64,000 nucleotides of DNA from Straminergon stramineum (lineage: Eukaryota; Streptophyta; Bryopsida; Hypnales; Calliergonaceae): positions 17,486,501 to 17,550,500 of the forward strand of contig OY987269.1 of the NCBI GenBank assembly GCA_963920665.1. Direction: 5' to 3'. Shown here piece after piece: positions 11,860-24,967 of this stretch. Made by a program: the position numbers and the translations under genes. Positions within the stretch are counted from its first letter, which is position 1. Each line of letters begins with the position of its first letter. The notes below the pieces were generated by a model. The model was given only the letters and a program-made list of their open reading frames with translations, ran no database searches and was not told the origin of the DNA.

Positions 11860-13674
11860 TACAATTATATATTTTAAGAATAAACTTTAAAGTGTTTTAC
11901 ATTGTAAAATAGAAAGGCTTCTCGGGTCTTATAGGATTCAAAAAATCATGTGCTTGTGTGAATAAGAATTCTCAAATGTATATGCTTTGGTTCTTCTATG
12001 CCTCACTTGTTTAAGATTGCAAAGATAGTGAAGTTTAGCCATTTTCATCTTAGAAGTTTCTTTGGTCCCTTAGGGGCAACAATAAGACTATAGTAGGCTT
12101 TTATGTTCTTAGTATTCATCATAATTTATTGTAAATTGTAATTACACTGAACAAAGAATTGACTTGCTTGGGAATTTTGATTTGAAATTCGTTTTTGTAA
12201 GTAACAGTTCGAACACTAGAAATTATAAAGGAAGATTGTGGAATTGCTTTTTAGAATTCAAGGACAATATAAAGAAAAGAAATTTCAATATCTTTGCAAA
12301 ATCTCATAGAGCATTGTTCTTTAAATTCTTAGAGTTTCATTGTCTCAATAGGGATTAAAATAGATTTTTGCAACAGTGTTACAGTCTTCATGTTTGTCAT
12401 TATTGTCTAGAACTTTAGTTGAAGATAAAAGAATACATGAAATTTTTGAAAAATAAAATTTTCATGGACACACATGGCATGATGTAAAAGTTATAACAAA
12501 AGAAGTCCATGGTTTTAATTTTAGAAGATGTAATTAAGATTTAGGTTTTACAAAAGACGCCTTTAATTTATGTTTCACAAGGTTTTATATATGAAATAAT
12601 TTATTTTTCTTAGATGTTTTACGTATCTCTACATGGGAAGATGCAATTCATTCCATGTATATGGAGGATGTAAAAGTTCTAGAGCCTGAGTTTCTTCGAG
12701 AGATTATAACATTGTCTTTGAAAAATAAGATGTCTTGCTAGAGCAATGTCAATGTTGAGATTTGTGTGTTTGAATTCCATCATACATGTATGAAAGATTT
12801 CATTTGTTCATTAAGTCTTGGACATACTTGCAATAAGTACTCTTGTAGCAAGAAGAGAGGAAGTCCTTCAAGAAAAAAATTCGATAGGCTTTCAACTCAA
12901 TTCTTAAACAAAAAGGCTTAGGAATTCAACATCATTGGTAGTGAAAATAAAGTGACGTCCAATTCAAGCCTAAAAATGTAATTGTTTAGTTGCGAAAGAC
13001 ATATTATTTTTTGTTGTAAATGTAGATGTCTTGAAATGTACGCTATAGAAGTTTGTGAAATTTCTTGTACACATTTTTGTACAAGTAAAGTGAAAGATTC
13101 TATAGGTAGAAATGAAGAGTAATCGAGTGTTAAAGTTTTAAGCACTTCACAATACAAGTAGGAAGGAAGGAGGCTCTAAAAGTGAGCGGCATTTAGAACT
13201 GCCCATAGAGACTCACTTGAAATGGACGTAAGGTGGTCATTAGATGAACCTTCTATAGTCATTGAATGGATTGATAAAAAAATTATTTATTGCAAGAGCC
13301 AATCATTCTCTTTGCTCTCCCCATTTCCTTCTAGAAGTTGCAAGTGAACAGTTTATGGATGACCTAGGGTCATAAATGGTGACTTGTGACCCATCTTGTT
13401 TGAATATTCATGAGTAATTCAAAAATGATTCTAAAAATACAAAACGACTTGTATTACATTCTGCATCTATTTTTCTTTATCTGAAAAATAAGCTAAAAAT
13501 ATTCTCATTGATAAAAAACACATGAAAAAGGCGGACTAGCCCTTAGATGAGCAGTTTAGGGTCTCTCGTACCTTAGTGTTGAGTTGGTTTGTATGAAAAT
13601 AAGGCCACTGTACTTTAGGTGTTGAGCTTTGATTACATGTACATGTACCATTGATTAGAAACGTATGGCCTTTT
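11860..13674. other. AT-rich intergenic stretch, no gene seen
   Basis: Only short open frames occur, with no recognisable protein or terminal repeats. The phrase 'tttggtcccttaggggcaa' near 12060 resembles a worn end of the TTAA/CCCCT element families seen elsewhere in the window. Confidence 0.45.
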
Positions 13675-16600
13675 GGGGGGGGGGGACAACAATTGAGCAC
13701 AAATTTTCATTACATATAGAAAGTATTTAGTGCAAATTTTTTTCACAAATGGTGATTGAAGTCATTTAAAATTGTAGGGTAGCCTTGAAAAATATATTGT
13801 ATGCTCTCAAAGAAATGCAATACAAAATTGGACAATCATTTTTTGGAAAACAAAGTTGTTTTTGGTTTATTGGGTGAACAAAGTAGAAATGGTAGTTCTT
13901 AGTGGTATTTGTTAGAAAAACAACCTGCTTATTATTAGTGTACAATGGTAATAATATCCTTTTTGATTGTGAAATCATATGAGAATTTAAAATTGTATCT
14001 AGAGAAAAAGAAGAGAGTGGAGGTTCTTCATCTTTAGAGTTCTATATTTATTTCTTGCAAGATTTGAATTCAGGTGTAGTTTGTTCTCGAATACAGTGGT
14101 ACTAACCATATGAAGGTATGACATGAGGAACCAAAAACAACAATGGAAGCAAGGGGTTTTGGGAGTCCTGTGGCTCTACTAGTTTTGGCAACAATGGAAG
14201 GCCCCAATAGAGGGAGTGTTGGACAAAGAATTGTTTGAGCGTGTTGTGCAAGATTATTCGAAGGTGGTGTTTTCAGAAGGCATGATGTACGAACAAATAG
14301 AGGAACAAATATTGTGGAACTCATCTCTGAAGTAGGAGCTACTGTTGCAATAGGAGTCATTGATGAAAGTGTTGTATGTGGAATGGAACTTCATCATATT
14401 AAGCTTTGGCCCCATGAGGTTGCTGTGTGCGTGCTATATGTTGTAGGTGGAACAATATGGACTGGAGAATTAGTAGGGGAGCGTCTCGGTCAATGTGTAG
14501 GGTTGGTGATTCGTTGGAAGAAATCAAGAATTTGTATGACGAGGGAAGGAAGGTCGAGTACTTCTGAATTAGGAGGAGGGCCAAACTTTACTTTCTCACC
14601 TATTGCAACACCAGAGTTTGAGTTCCACAAAAGCAATAGTAGTCCCAATCCTTCATAAATATCTTTGAGCACATTTGGTGATAGTAGCACACCTCAACAG
14701 AGATCTATGAAAAGTGAACGGGGGAATAGTAACGAAGTTTTTGAGGAAAGAAGGGATGGATTACCAGAATTTGGAAGCACCCAGAGATATTTGATGATAA
14801 ACCAGAGAAGACAAGAAAGAGGAGCATGTGTAAGAGGAGAGGTTATGGCTCAAAAAGTAACGTTGCAAAGTGTATTAGCTGCAAAAATAAAGGTGCATGC
14901 AAAAGAAATTGCTTAAAGGGAATAGATGAGAAGTATATACTAAACCAAAGGTACATGGCGTGGGGACAAAAGTATGAGCATCGGTCAACATGGATACTAC
15001 AAATGTTGAGCGCTTTCTTCAAAAGAATGGAAGGAGGGAAGAGGTACAAATATGAGACAAAATTGGATGGCTTTGATGTCTACAATGTATGCTATGCAAC
15101 CGCGCTTGGTTATTCACAACGACGATTCAAATAGCTCAAGCAATCGCAACAAGTGTATAGAAGAGTGGCTGCAGTACATGGCAACACATGCCACTTGAGA
15201 GAAAGAGCCAAAATGTCTACAGCACGTGCAAGTTTCAAAGAATTTGTAAAGGAAGCTGGATGCACACAACCTCATAGACAAATATGGAGGAAGGCAAATA
15301 ACATCATAGTGCCATTGATATTGTTATCCATGAACACAACAAAGGTGGATGTGTTTCACTATGTGAATGAAGAAGTGAAGAAGATGGTGGATGGAGAGTC
15401 ATTGAGCCTTACTTCATTCCATCGGTTGTGGCACGAGGAATTTTTACATGTACAAATTCCACCACACTCTCGATTTTCAAAGTGCTACCATTGTTGGAAG
15501 TATAAATGTGGAATGGAAGCTACAACAAATGCAACAACTTGTGTGGAGATAAAGAAGTGGTACCTTATACATATTCAACATCAAATGGAAGAGAGGCGTG
15601 ATTATTGGTTGTTTAAGAGGTCAGCAATGATAACACCAAACTTATATATGTGTTTGATCATGGACAATATGGACCAAAACATGACCATGGTTCCGAAGAT
15701 GAAGCAATCTGTGAAGAACATAGAATCTCGGTTTGTGAAAACTCATCTTTGTGGAGTACTAGTGCATGGAATTGGATTGTATGTAGATGTCTGGATTGAT
15801 GCACACCACAAGCATAATAGCAATCAAGTGATAACCACTATAATGCATGTGCTATCTGATGTGCGGAGACAGAAGGGGAAGCTACCACCAACTCTGCAAA
15901 TTCAAGTAGACAATACAACTCGTGAGAACAAGAACATTTACATGTTTGCATTATGTGCAACTCTTGTGGGCCTGGGATTTTTCCAAGAGGTGCAATTGTC
16001 TTTTCTAATTGTTGGGCACACACATGAAGACATTGACCAAAGGTTTAGTATTATTTCGAACACATTGAAGAGGAAAAATATTGACTCTATGGATGAGTTG
16101 TTGTCTTTGGTAGAGAAAGGATCATCATATACAGAGGTGTTCGTTAGCGCACGAAAGTTGGAGAATGTTCGGGATTGGAAGTCATTCATCACACCACATC
16201 TTCTAAAGGGAGGAGACCAACTGACGGGGATCACATGTCCACATCACATGAGGTTCTACATGAAAAATGGAGTACCAAGGGTTCAACACAAGCACTTTAG
16301 TAGAGATGTGTGGAACTGGCAGAAGGAAACATGTGCTTGCAGTCTTTACCTAGTACAACAAAGAAGCCTACTCTAGCGGAGGGGATTGAAGCAGACGAAA
16401 GAGAGTTGAAGGTGTTGGAAGATGTAATCATTTACAAAGATAAGTGTGTGGAGAGAGGAATGGATGTATTGAAGAACCTTGAAGTAATACTAACAACACA
16501 AAGCTTCATAAAGTATTTGAAAGAGTTTCCCAGTTGGGATAGAATTGCATAAACAAACATGCCATTTTGGCCACAAGTAGTTGCCGAGGACAAAGGGGAG

Positions 16601-17647
16601 AATGTTGAATTGAATAGTGTTCCTGATGGAGGGAAGGAGTTGAATATGATGTTAACAACAGTGGACACTATCATGGCAACAATGCCAAATCTAGAAGCTC
16701 GAGGCTACTTTGGTCCCCAGAGGAATAGGCCAACACAAGGTGCAGGAATGAGGGCTCCTAGAAGAAGAAGGATAAATGAAGGTGGAGAGACAATTACAAC
16801 AAGGAGCATAGTGGAAGTTCAGGATTTGTTTCCAATGTTTGAACCGGAGAAAGACCTTCAAGTTGGACAATTTGTGGTGCTTACAGTAGAAGCTACTAAA
16901 GTAAAACCGGGAGTGCCATTTTATGTGGGAAAAGTCTTGGAGTTTGGTCAACAAAAGTGGGCAACAAAGATGAAAGTTGAATGGTATTGGCCAATTCTAA
17001 AGGCGAGAGTGGGAAGAAGAGAGATCTCAAGCAAAGACCAATACACAAACTATATGGAAGCATCATGGGAGCCATCTGGTGAGAGGCATGGATGGGTAGA
17101 GAAAGAAGCAACTATATTTTCTTGGAATGACATACCAAAAAGAACAAGGAGTGGGTTTGTGCAAGAGAACAATGTATCAATGTATAGAGACATAACATAG
17201 AAAGAAGTGAACATCACAATACTAGAGAAACCTCATTTGTTGGAGTACATTGCAATGTAGTTGGAAGAGTTGGACAACGAACGATTGCGGAATGATGTAG
17301 GTGCATATTGAGTTTGAGTTTTACATTCAATAGGACTTAAAAGACTAGTATATTTAGTACAATATTGTTGTAGCAGGAGACCTAAGCTTGACCTAGTGCA
17401 ATGCATGGAAATATAAAGTAATTTGTGATTGCAATGGAAATTTATATTATAGATGAAGAATGATAAATTTTGTATTAAAATGCATTACAAAAGTTGGAAA
17501 GTTGTTAACAAAAATACTATGTATTTCGCACGAGAAATGGGAAAAAAAATTTGTGGAAACACTACTATTGCACAAAGGGAAATTGATGTCCCCTTCTACA
17601 ATTTTGTACGAACCCAAAATAAAGTGCAATTGTCCCCCCCCCCCCCC
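13675..17647 (+). mobile_element. Putative DNA transposon with poly-G/poly-C termini carrying a DUF7869-type gene
   Basis: The DUF7869-type coding region lies between a run of 11 G (13675-13685) and a run of 14 C (17634-17647). The sequences just inside are inverted relatives: the left reads GACAACAATTGAGCAC and the inverted right reads GACAATTGCAC followed by T-rich sequence. This would make a 3.97-kb element with poly-G-starting inverted ends and a single gene inside. I see no convincing target-site duplication (flanks 'cctttt' and 'tagtgg'), so the boundary call is tentative. Confidence 0.45.
14143..17311 (+). pseudogene. DUF7869-type protein, degraded; candidate transposase
   Basis: A plus-strand coding region begins at ATG 14143 (MEARGFGSPVALL) and runs about 1,050 codons. 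It is broken by TGA 14236-14238, TAA 14656-14658, a frameshift between about 14660 and 14760, TAG 15132-15134, a frameshift near 16310-16370, TAA 16550-16552, TAG 17198-17200 and TAG 17258-17260, ending at TGA 17309-17311. A Cys-rich motif (C-x14-C-x2-C-x5-C-x3-C) lies at about 14826-14915. The open stretch 15153-16376 holds the family core, with LPPTLQIQVDN, then VGHTHEDIDQRF, as I recall for DUF7869 proteins. Acidic residues at frame positions D171/D174, D253 and E292 (codons at 15663, 15909 and 16026) have a spacing like a DDE catalytic triad; this is inference. Such proteins occur in repeat families of plants and invertebrates. The copy cannot make a full protein. Confidence 0.7.
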
Positions 17648-18471
17648 TAGTGGTGATGACATTAGTTTTGCTTGTTCGATTCGTAAGTGCAATTTTAAAT
17701 GGCCGAGGGCAAAAATGACGTATTGCGTGTTTTCCATACTTAATTGTAATTATTTGACTATTGATTCTTTAAATTTTTGTCTCATGATCAAGCTATGTGC
17801 CAGTTTCAAAGGCCTAGGGAGCTTCCATTTTATAAATTAATACAAATTACATGTCTTATCCAAAAATTCTAATCTTTTTTTTTTAAATTCATAATTTTCA
17901 GTACTGCAAAAAAGGTTTTTTTTTGAGAAAGGTGCCTCCAACTATGCTGATTTGCTTATTTTGACGGTTTTGGGTGTTTTGTTCAATGTTCGACAAGTGG
18001 GTTTTCAAAGAGGGTCTCTTCAGTCTTTGCCAAAGCAGAGCTTGCTAGCTTGTGATGAAGCAGTTTCTCCAAGGGATTTTCAAAGGCTGTTGTTATGGCA
18101 TTGTGAAGAGGTAGGAGTGGCTCATCAAAAAAATCCTGCTTCATAGAGTTCTGGAATCAAATTTGATCATGTCCTTCTTTTCACAACGCTCCACGAGCAA
18201 TTTTTCTCGAGTTCGTTTCTTCGGGTTTTACACACTGCTTATCAGCAAACCTCTTGGAAAGTGGGCAATGGCTCCTCAGAGCTTCCAGAAGTCCTATGAA
18301 TAAGCGGTTATGCTTGTGTTATTAAAAAACAATGAACCCCACTAATGAATTTTGTTGCGTGTATTGAAGGATTCGGTTTTAGGGGTTGGATTTTGGGTTT
18401 TAGGGCTTCACCCTCTGCTTCGGGTTGCAGGTTTGTTCATGGGTACATCAGATGGGTGGAGGAGCTGATTA
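17648..18471. other. Intergenic region leading into the DCAF8-like gene
   Basis: The base composition rises from about 17930 onward, marking the approach to the host gene. The stretch 18370-18450 is T/G-rich with 'ttttaggg' and 'tttgggttt' runs, typical of plant leader sequence. I see no clear TATA box and no separate gene; the 64-codon frame at 17952-18146 is unremarkable. Confidence 0.4.
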
Positions 18472-18530
18472 ATGTCTAAGAAGGGTCGCAATTACGACAG
18501 CGACGATGCTGCAGATTTTCGGCCCACGAG
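18472..18530 (+). CDS. DCAF8: Possible first coding exon of the DCAF8-like gene
   Basis: ATG 18472 opens MSKKGRNYDSDDAADFRPTR with a donor AG|GTAGAA at 18531. It ends in phase 2, which fits the acceptor AAG|G at 20526/20527 in phase. The second exon (20527-20662) reads RRQIGDVNSTSFARQIGGCE just before DLIHRLV, which corresponds to the REIG...ASE segment before the first blade in plant DCAF8 proteins. The short acidic N-terminus ending RPTR is plausible for the family. The intron would be about 2 kb, longer than the others, and the exact acceptor of exon 2 is uncertain. Confidence 0.45.
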
Positions 18531-21500
18531 GTAGAATGTGGACATTCGCGTTCATATCTGAGATCACTTCGATCTCTTTTCAATTGTTTTGGGGCTTTCC
18601 TTTAAACCTCTGCAGCGTTTGAAGAATTTTTTCTCATGGTGAGCTGCTATTGGCTTCCAGGTGGGGGTTAGGCTGCGTTCTCTCTCATGCACAAGCCACA
18701 TAAGTAGCTCAAGTAGATCATAGGCTTATGCCGAACCTAGTTCCTACCAAGAGTTATTCGAAGAGATGGTAAAGCTTCTGAAGAGGATGCAGTCCAAGCT
18801 CAAGGTGCGGATGTCGGGGACGACAGCCGGGCTTCGGTTTTTTCAAGAGACGAAGTGCATTTTTTGGAACTACATTGGTAGTAGTGTCAGAAACATCGGC
18901 CCGTAGGTAGATTTCACACAGTTTTAATATGTCGTGCCGTTACATCAGCGTAGTTGTGTACAGATATTGGGTCCATGAATTAGCGACTGCAAGCAACAGG
19001 ATAGACGATTTCATTTGTAACACTGAGGGACATTCACGTTGTAAATAATAAGAGATTGTGTACGGCTTTCGCTACATTGTGTGCATTTTCATTTTCTGAA
19101 TGGCTAAGATATTGGTTATGTCTGAGCCCTGATAGCAACTGTCACTTCCGTCTCTTCGGTATGACTTGCATCTACTGAAGACACGAATCCTTTGATTTTC
19201 ATGTTTCCGTTTCTGGAAGACATGCAGATCGTAGTGGTACAAGCTTAATCTTGTGAGTTTCCAGGCAAATCATCCCTTGGACCAAACACGTCGCACTATA
19301 GAAAGAGCAGCAAGCAGTCATCACTACCATCAGGCTAGAAAAATCATTCTTTATTGCAGCGGGATTACCGCCTGTCGGTCGGCAAGTACTTTGTCTTTCA
19401 AGAGCAGGCATATTCATGTCAGAATGGCCTGCAACCGTGGCTCCCAAGGATTCGCGGCCTTAATGCTTCGACGTTGATTCCCTTGCGGTGTCCTACTCAG
19501 ATCTCTTCAAGGGTAGGGATTGTGCAGCCGGTCGCTAGCTCCACAATTAGAAACTCAGATTCACGGTAAAACTTTCGCTCACGAGAATGTGATGACCGTA
19601 CTTCTAAGTTAGTGGGGTTGCAAATCCGTTTGACAGATGTGGTCCATGCGAATGTGGTTTTGACTTAGTCTGAGAGGGGGTGATCATGCCGGCTATGGCG
19701 TAGGATTTTGAGCTGCTCTCCAGACGTGGAATTGTGGGAGGGAGGGTGCGGTACGTTCTATCTTTTGCCGTCAATTATACCTCTCTTGTTAGATCTGTCG
19801 AATTTGTTATTTGAGTGCTGTTTCCGAAACAAAAGCGTGTCTGTAACAATTGAGGGTTTCTGTCGCAGCTCAGGGCTTACCGGGAAGAGCGCCGGGACTC
19901 CTCGGAGCTGTCATCGCCATGGCTTCTTGATAGGTCTATCGTCGTTGTTGATGCGATTTGACGCCGTTTTGAAATGCCGACAATTTGCTTGCAGATCTTT
20001 TGCGCTGTGGTTTGGCTCTGGACTAGATTTGTGTGCGAATCTGGGAGAGCCTCCCCGTAGCGAGAGTTTAGGGTTTTGCGGAACTGTGTCTCCGTATCTT
20101 CATCTTGTGTTAGAAAACGAACGCTCTAATCAGGATAATCTGTGCAGAAGCTGGATTCTAAAGCTTCTTTAAGGGTTGAGATCTGTCACTGTGGAAGAAT
20201 CTGTCTGTAGCTTTGGAAGAATTTGCACATATCTGAAATTGCACTCGCATGCAGGTGGGAATGTCGATGTGGTGAGGCTGACGAAGATTTAAAAAGCTCA
20301 AACCTATTCCGTTCATGAGGAATCTTACCAAATTGTGAGATAAGTAGGATCAGCTTGAAGCCTGGGTGCACGAAGGTTTTTGATCTCGTGATAGTTTGCG
20401 TACACAAAAGTACTCGGGAAGGGTTTCATGGATGGAGCCGAATGTGTCGGTGTTCTACTTGTGAAGATGATACAGTAAAGAGGGTGAATTGGAGCTTTGT
20501 GGATGAAAAGGCAGTGAAAGCGGAAGGATACACCAAGGTACAAGGTTTAAGAATATGTATCGTACGAAGCAGTTGTATAGGTGTGGCTTGGGTGAGCATT
20601 GGCGTCGCCAGATTGGGGATGTCAATTCGACTTCCTTTGCTCGACAGATTGGAGGTTGTGAGGTATGAAATGTTCCCGAATCGCTTTTTTTGCAATTTTG
20701 CTTCTAAGGTGAAATTTGCTCAAAAGCGCATCTTAATGCCGAACTGTGCTCTTCGCGAGTATGAGTTGGTACCGACATTTGAATTCAGTATTGATGAGAA
20801 TGTAAATTGAAGCAGATTGCAATGCACTTCGAATCTATTATGGTGTCCAAACGAATGTTCATTACTATGAATTTCCGAAGTTAAAATGCATAGGTGCTCC
20901 TAAAGTGGCCCCGCCCTCAACTGCATGAAATTTTTGTATTGAAAAATCCAGTATCACCCCTTCTGTTAGATTAGCCTTAGTGAAGTTTTAAGAGCAGTGA
21001 CAGTTTTCAAGAATCCTGCCTTACTCTAGCAGCTAATGAGATTAATTCTGTACTTCGAAGCTACTGTACAGTTATACCCTAAGAAAGGAGCCACAAACCT
21101 GGGCAAGTTTGTTGTTATTAGTGAGTGTTGAAATACAATAGTGTATCCAAAGTGAGGTATCTTTCTCCTGTCACTTACATATGGAGTTTTGGTTTGCAGG
21201 ATCTCATCCACCGTCTTGTTAACTATGCGGAATTGGAGGGACATAATGGGTGTGTAAATACTGTGACTTTTAACCCTTCAGGTGAGCTTCTAGTGTCTGG
21301 TTCAGATGACCAGGACATAATGGTGTGGAAATGGGCAAGCAAGAAGCGGGTTCTGTCCTATGATTCTGGCCATGAAGAGAATGTGCTTCAGGCTCGGATG
21401 ATGCCATATTCTGATGACCGCATCATTGTTAGCTGTGCAGCTGATGGCCAGGTCTGCTCAACCTTCTTTCCTTATGCTTTTTGTTAATCAAAGTTTGTGG

Positions 21501-24500
21501 TGAAATAAGGATGCATCCCATGCTTCTCGCCTTAAAGTAGAGGATTTCATTTGCATCATTTTAAGCAATTTACCCAGTACGTAGTAGTTTTTTTTGGGAG
21601 ATGTATTGAGATTTGGAGAGATCACTTTGGGTACATGATCCGAACTCTCTTGAGATCAATTTTCACTATGAATGATTTTCTTGTGCAATCATTCAAACTG
21701 GAAGGTTTTAGACCACAGTAAGTGACAGTACACAACCACATTTTTAATTCTAATTAAAGATCAGCGATCATAGACATTTAGCCAAGTCATCTTTTCGCCA
21801 CTTACTGATAAGTTCAACCAAGTTTATGGATATATGAGTTGCTGTTGGTAACAGGGATCAGTATGGGATCCGGTCTAAGTGCTTTTAGTATCCTACCTTA
21901 GTTTACCTTAGTTTCTGTGTTGTTCAGACTCTTTCCTCATCGCAATTTCGTTCTTCGTTTTTCTTGAAACTTTTCATCCTGATTATTATTTTGATAAGGG
22001 TCCAGGGTGTTACATGTGAAGGTCTATGCTGCCTGTTACCTGCTTAAATTTGCTTTGAAATCTCTGTCCGAAGCTTATTAATTTTTGAATTACTGCTTCT
22101 TGCATAACCCAAGTTCTGTACTTCCACTAGGTTAATATTTTACTATGAAGAGATTCTAATAATCATCTGTGCAATATGTGTAGGTGAGATATGGGACCAT
22201 TCTGGAAAATGGAACAGTCAGTACAAAGAACCTTGCAAAACACAACAACCGTGCTCACAAGATGGCAATTGAGATTGGCAGCCCTCGGATTTTTTATAGT
22301 TGTGGAGAAGATGGCGTGGTTAGACATGTATGTTCTTTCTTCCTCCTCATCCTTGAATTCTGTGACTCATTCCTAGTTTCAATAGTTGTTGGTCGATCGT
22401 CAGTAATCTCTGCATGTCCTCTTAAACATTTCTTGCAGTATGAATTGAGAAGCAAGATGTGTGCTGTAAATTTGAAATCCCATTTCTCCTTTCCAAACAG
22501 ATTATTCAGTAAAACTATAATATATCGAAGAGAGCATTTGCATGATCCATGGGGAAGTCTTCCCTTTGCTCTTATACAAAGGCTTCTCACTATGCATCAT
22601 AGTCATTGTGGCCACAAGGAGAGCTCTCTATAAATCGGGGGAAGATTCTCTTTATTATGTTATCTGAAACAATCTAATGTTATGAAAACCATGTTTGATG
22701 GAACATTACAGTTCGCGATTTCTAAGTACAGACGAGGATGAATCACCATTGTGTAGTTTTTCTGAACAATCTGATTTTATTGAAGACCTTGTTATCGCCC
22801 AAACTTTTTCGTATATTCAAATCTGCAGCTTAGGAACTTTTATTCCTATGTGAAGAGGTATTTATTTTCTTGGTCGCGTTCTTCTAGAATTTTATCACGA
22901 GTTTATTGACCGAGTATACGTCGCCTGTTATCTCTTTGTTTTTTCTTCTGTCTCACAGAAATTGTTGTTTCCAGTTTGACTTGCGAGAGGAGAAAAGTAC
23001 GAAACTCTTGACTTGCCATCAATTTCGATCGGCAACTGGTAAACCCAGCCGGAGAAAAGTAGTCCGGCTCAATGCCATTGTCATGAACCCAAGAAACTTC
23101 AATTACTTTGCAGTAGGGGGCTCGGATCAATACGCACGTGTTTATGACGTTCGTCGGGTTAGTGCCAATGGGTTTGAAATGGAAGATCAACCAGTTGAAT
23201 GCTATGCTCCAAAGCATTTGCAAGGGCCAGGCAAGCTTCTCTTTGCAAATTTCTAATGGTCGGAACTTGTTAATATGAAAACCAGTATGCTAGCACATTA
23301 TGATTTGGTAGTAGTTATCCGCAATATCTACAGAAGCATGACCTACTGAATTTAAGTGTTTAACTCCTAGAGTTCGAAATTTAGAAAAGGAAGTTTACTT
23401 TGGAAGCTGGTTGTCGATTATGGAACTTTCACAACGTTTTCTTATTGTGCAAGAAGTAGGGAATGATTTCTTCTCTCTATTGGGTGCATTTTTTTACCTT
23501 CCTTGAACTTTGTTTTAAAGCTGATAGACTAAGCAACGTTTATGGAAGTGGCCACTTTGGGCCATTTGAGCACTTAGTGGTTAAGGTGCTTTTAGTCTCT
23601 ATCCTGCACTAACGAAAGTTGACTGTCTGATATTTTTTCCTTCTTACGGGGCGTTTGTTTCTCGGTTTGAGGATGCAGGTCACGATGAATCCATAACATG
23701 TGTTGCGTACTCCCATCAAGAGGAGCTTCTAGTTTCCTACAACGACGAGCTCATTTACCTTTTTGATAAATCAATGAGCATGGGTTCAGGGCCCCCCAAA
23801 ACCACAGAAGATGATGCTGAGAAGCCAGCAGAGGATGAGGCGGAGGGCTCCCGTGAGGAAGCCACAAAACCCCAAGTGTACGAGGGGCACCGAAACCACC
23901 ACACTGTCAAGGGCGTGAATTTTTTCGGTCCCAACACAGAATACGTTATCAGTGGATCAGACTGCGGGAGGATCTTCATCTGGAAGAAGAAAGGAGGAAA
24001 ACTTGTTGCCTTGATGAAGGGAGATGACAAAGTGGTGAATTGCCTAGAGCCCCATCCTCATGCCACTGTTCTGGCCACCAGTGGTATTGACGAGACCATC
24101 AAAGTCTGGGCCCCCATCTCGGACCGCATCCTTGATCTTCCACAGGATGCTGATAGGGTATGTCTCTAAGCTTAGTGCGTTTTGTTCTGCTTTTTCATGC
24201 CTTTTTGCTGTATTCATGCGTCTGGGTTCTCTGATACTTGCGGATGGTTGATACATTCACAACCCCCTCCTGTTGCTTTCATCGTCACATGGGGCATTGT
24301 AGTTGAAAAGGAGGAAGGTCTAAAGATCTCAGATAGACTGTAGATCTCCAAGATCTTAACGGTCCCGATTTATTTTGAGGAGAGGGTTATGTCCAATAAT
24401 CACCTTGGGTCTCCCAGCTCTCGACTGATTGTTAGTACATAGCATTCTTTATTGAGGCCTTGGAATCAGTCACGATGCCTCAAAATCTTGAGTATCCATG

Positions 24501-24967
24501 ATGCCCATTCTTCGATTCTTTATATAAAGATACAACTGAGAGGAAGTTTGAGGGATGTTAGAAAGAACTTGATGCAAGCACTGAGCCATATGAGTGGTTG
24601 TAAAACTAAGCAGGAACAGTACTTTGTCAGTGCATCTGTAAAATAGAAAGGGTTCAAAGTAGAAAGGGAGCAGTGCATTAATGCCTGAAGAATGATATGT
24701 GGAGTGCAGGTCATGAGGTTGAATAAACGAAGGAGAGAGAGCCATGCTGCACATATCCCTCTCACGGCAGGTCTGGTGAGAACGTTGCTACTGCAACGCC
24801 ATCTGCAAATACCAACAGACAACGAGTTGGGCACTTACACTCGTGTGTCGTTTGAGGGTGGGTCTCTGGATGGAGGACATATAGCAGTCCTTGACAGTGA
24901 CTTTGAAGGGGACGACTCTTCAGACGAAGACAGCGCTGGAAATCCAAGGGAATGCATTATCAGTTGA
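18472..24967 (+). CDS. DCAF8: DCAF8-like WD40 protein, CUL4-DDB1 substrate receptor
   Basis: The gene model joins 18472-18530, 20527-20662, 21200-21451, 22184-22327, 22975-23230, 23679-24157 and 24710-24967, giving about 527 residues with every junction in phase. The protein aligns by memory with Arabidopsis AT4G35140 and animal DCAF8. It has WD repeats starting at GHNGCVNTVTFNPSGELLVS (about residue 75), then SCAADGQVRYGTI, YSCGEDGVVRHFDLR, GGSDQYARVYDVRR, ELLVSYNDELIYLFD, a conserved GHRNHHTVKGVNFFG block, ISGSDCGRIFIWKKKGG, and LATSGIDETIKVW. FDLRE and YDVRR match the DWD-type box (xDxR) used to dock on DDB1. An acidic Glu/Ala-rich insert (about 23795-23870) interrupts the blades, and the tail is acidic and Ser-rich (DDSSDEDSAG). 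The expected role is recruiting nuclear or cytosolic targets for ubiquitination. The intron after 23230 uses a GC donor. Exons from 21200 on are solid; the first two are less certain. Confidence 0.85.
18531..20526 (+). other. Long first intron or leader of the DCAF8-like gene
   Basis: About 2 kb of moderate G+C sequence with several open frames (for example 18724-18906 and 19708-20172) that do not resemble known proteins and have no consistent splice links. It may contain alternative leader exons. I see no repeats that place it among the transposons. Confidence 0.4.

Noticed and set aside
14070..14690. Minus-strand open frames over the start of the DUF7869 gene
   Set aside because: They are shadows of the plus-strand coding region.
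18724..18906. 60-codon frame with a helical, protein-like look after an AG acceptor-like site
   Set aside because: It cannot be joined in phase to the neighbouring exons, and I do not recognise it, so I left it out of the gene model.
19708..20172. 154-codon open frame on the plus strand within the DCAF8 leader or intron
   Set aside because: It reads as Ser/Cys/Leu-rich sequence without any recognisable domain, and in-phase DCAF8 exons lie on both sides; it is most likely intronic.
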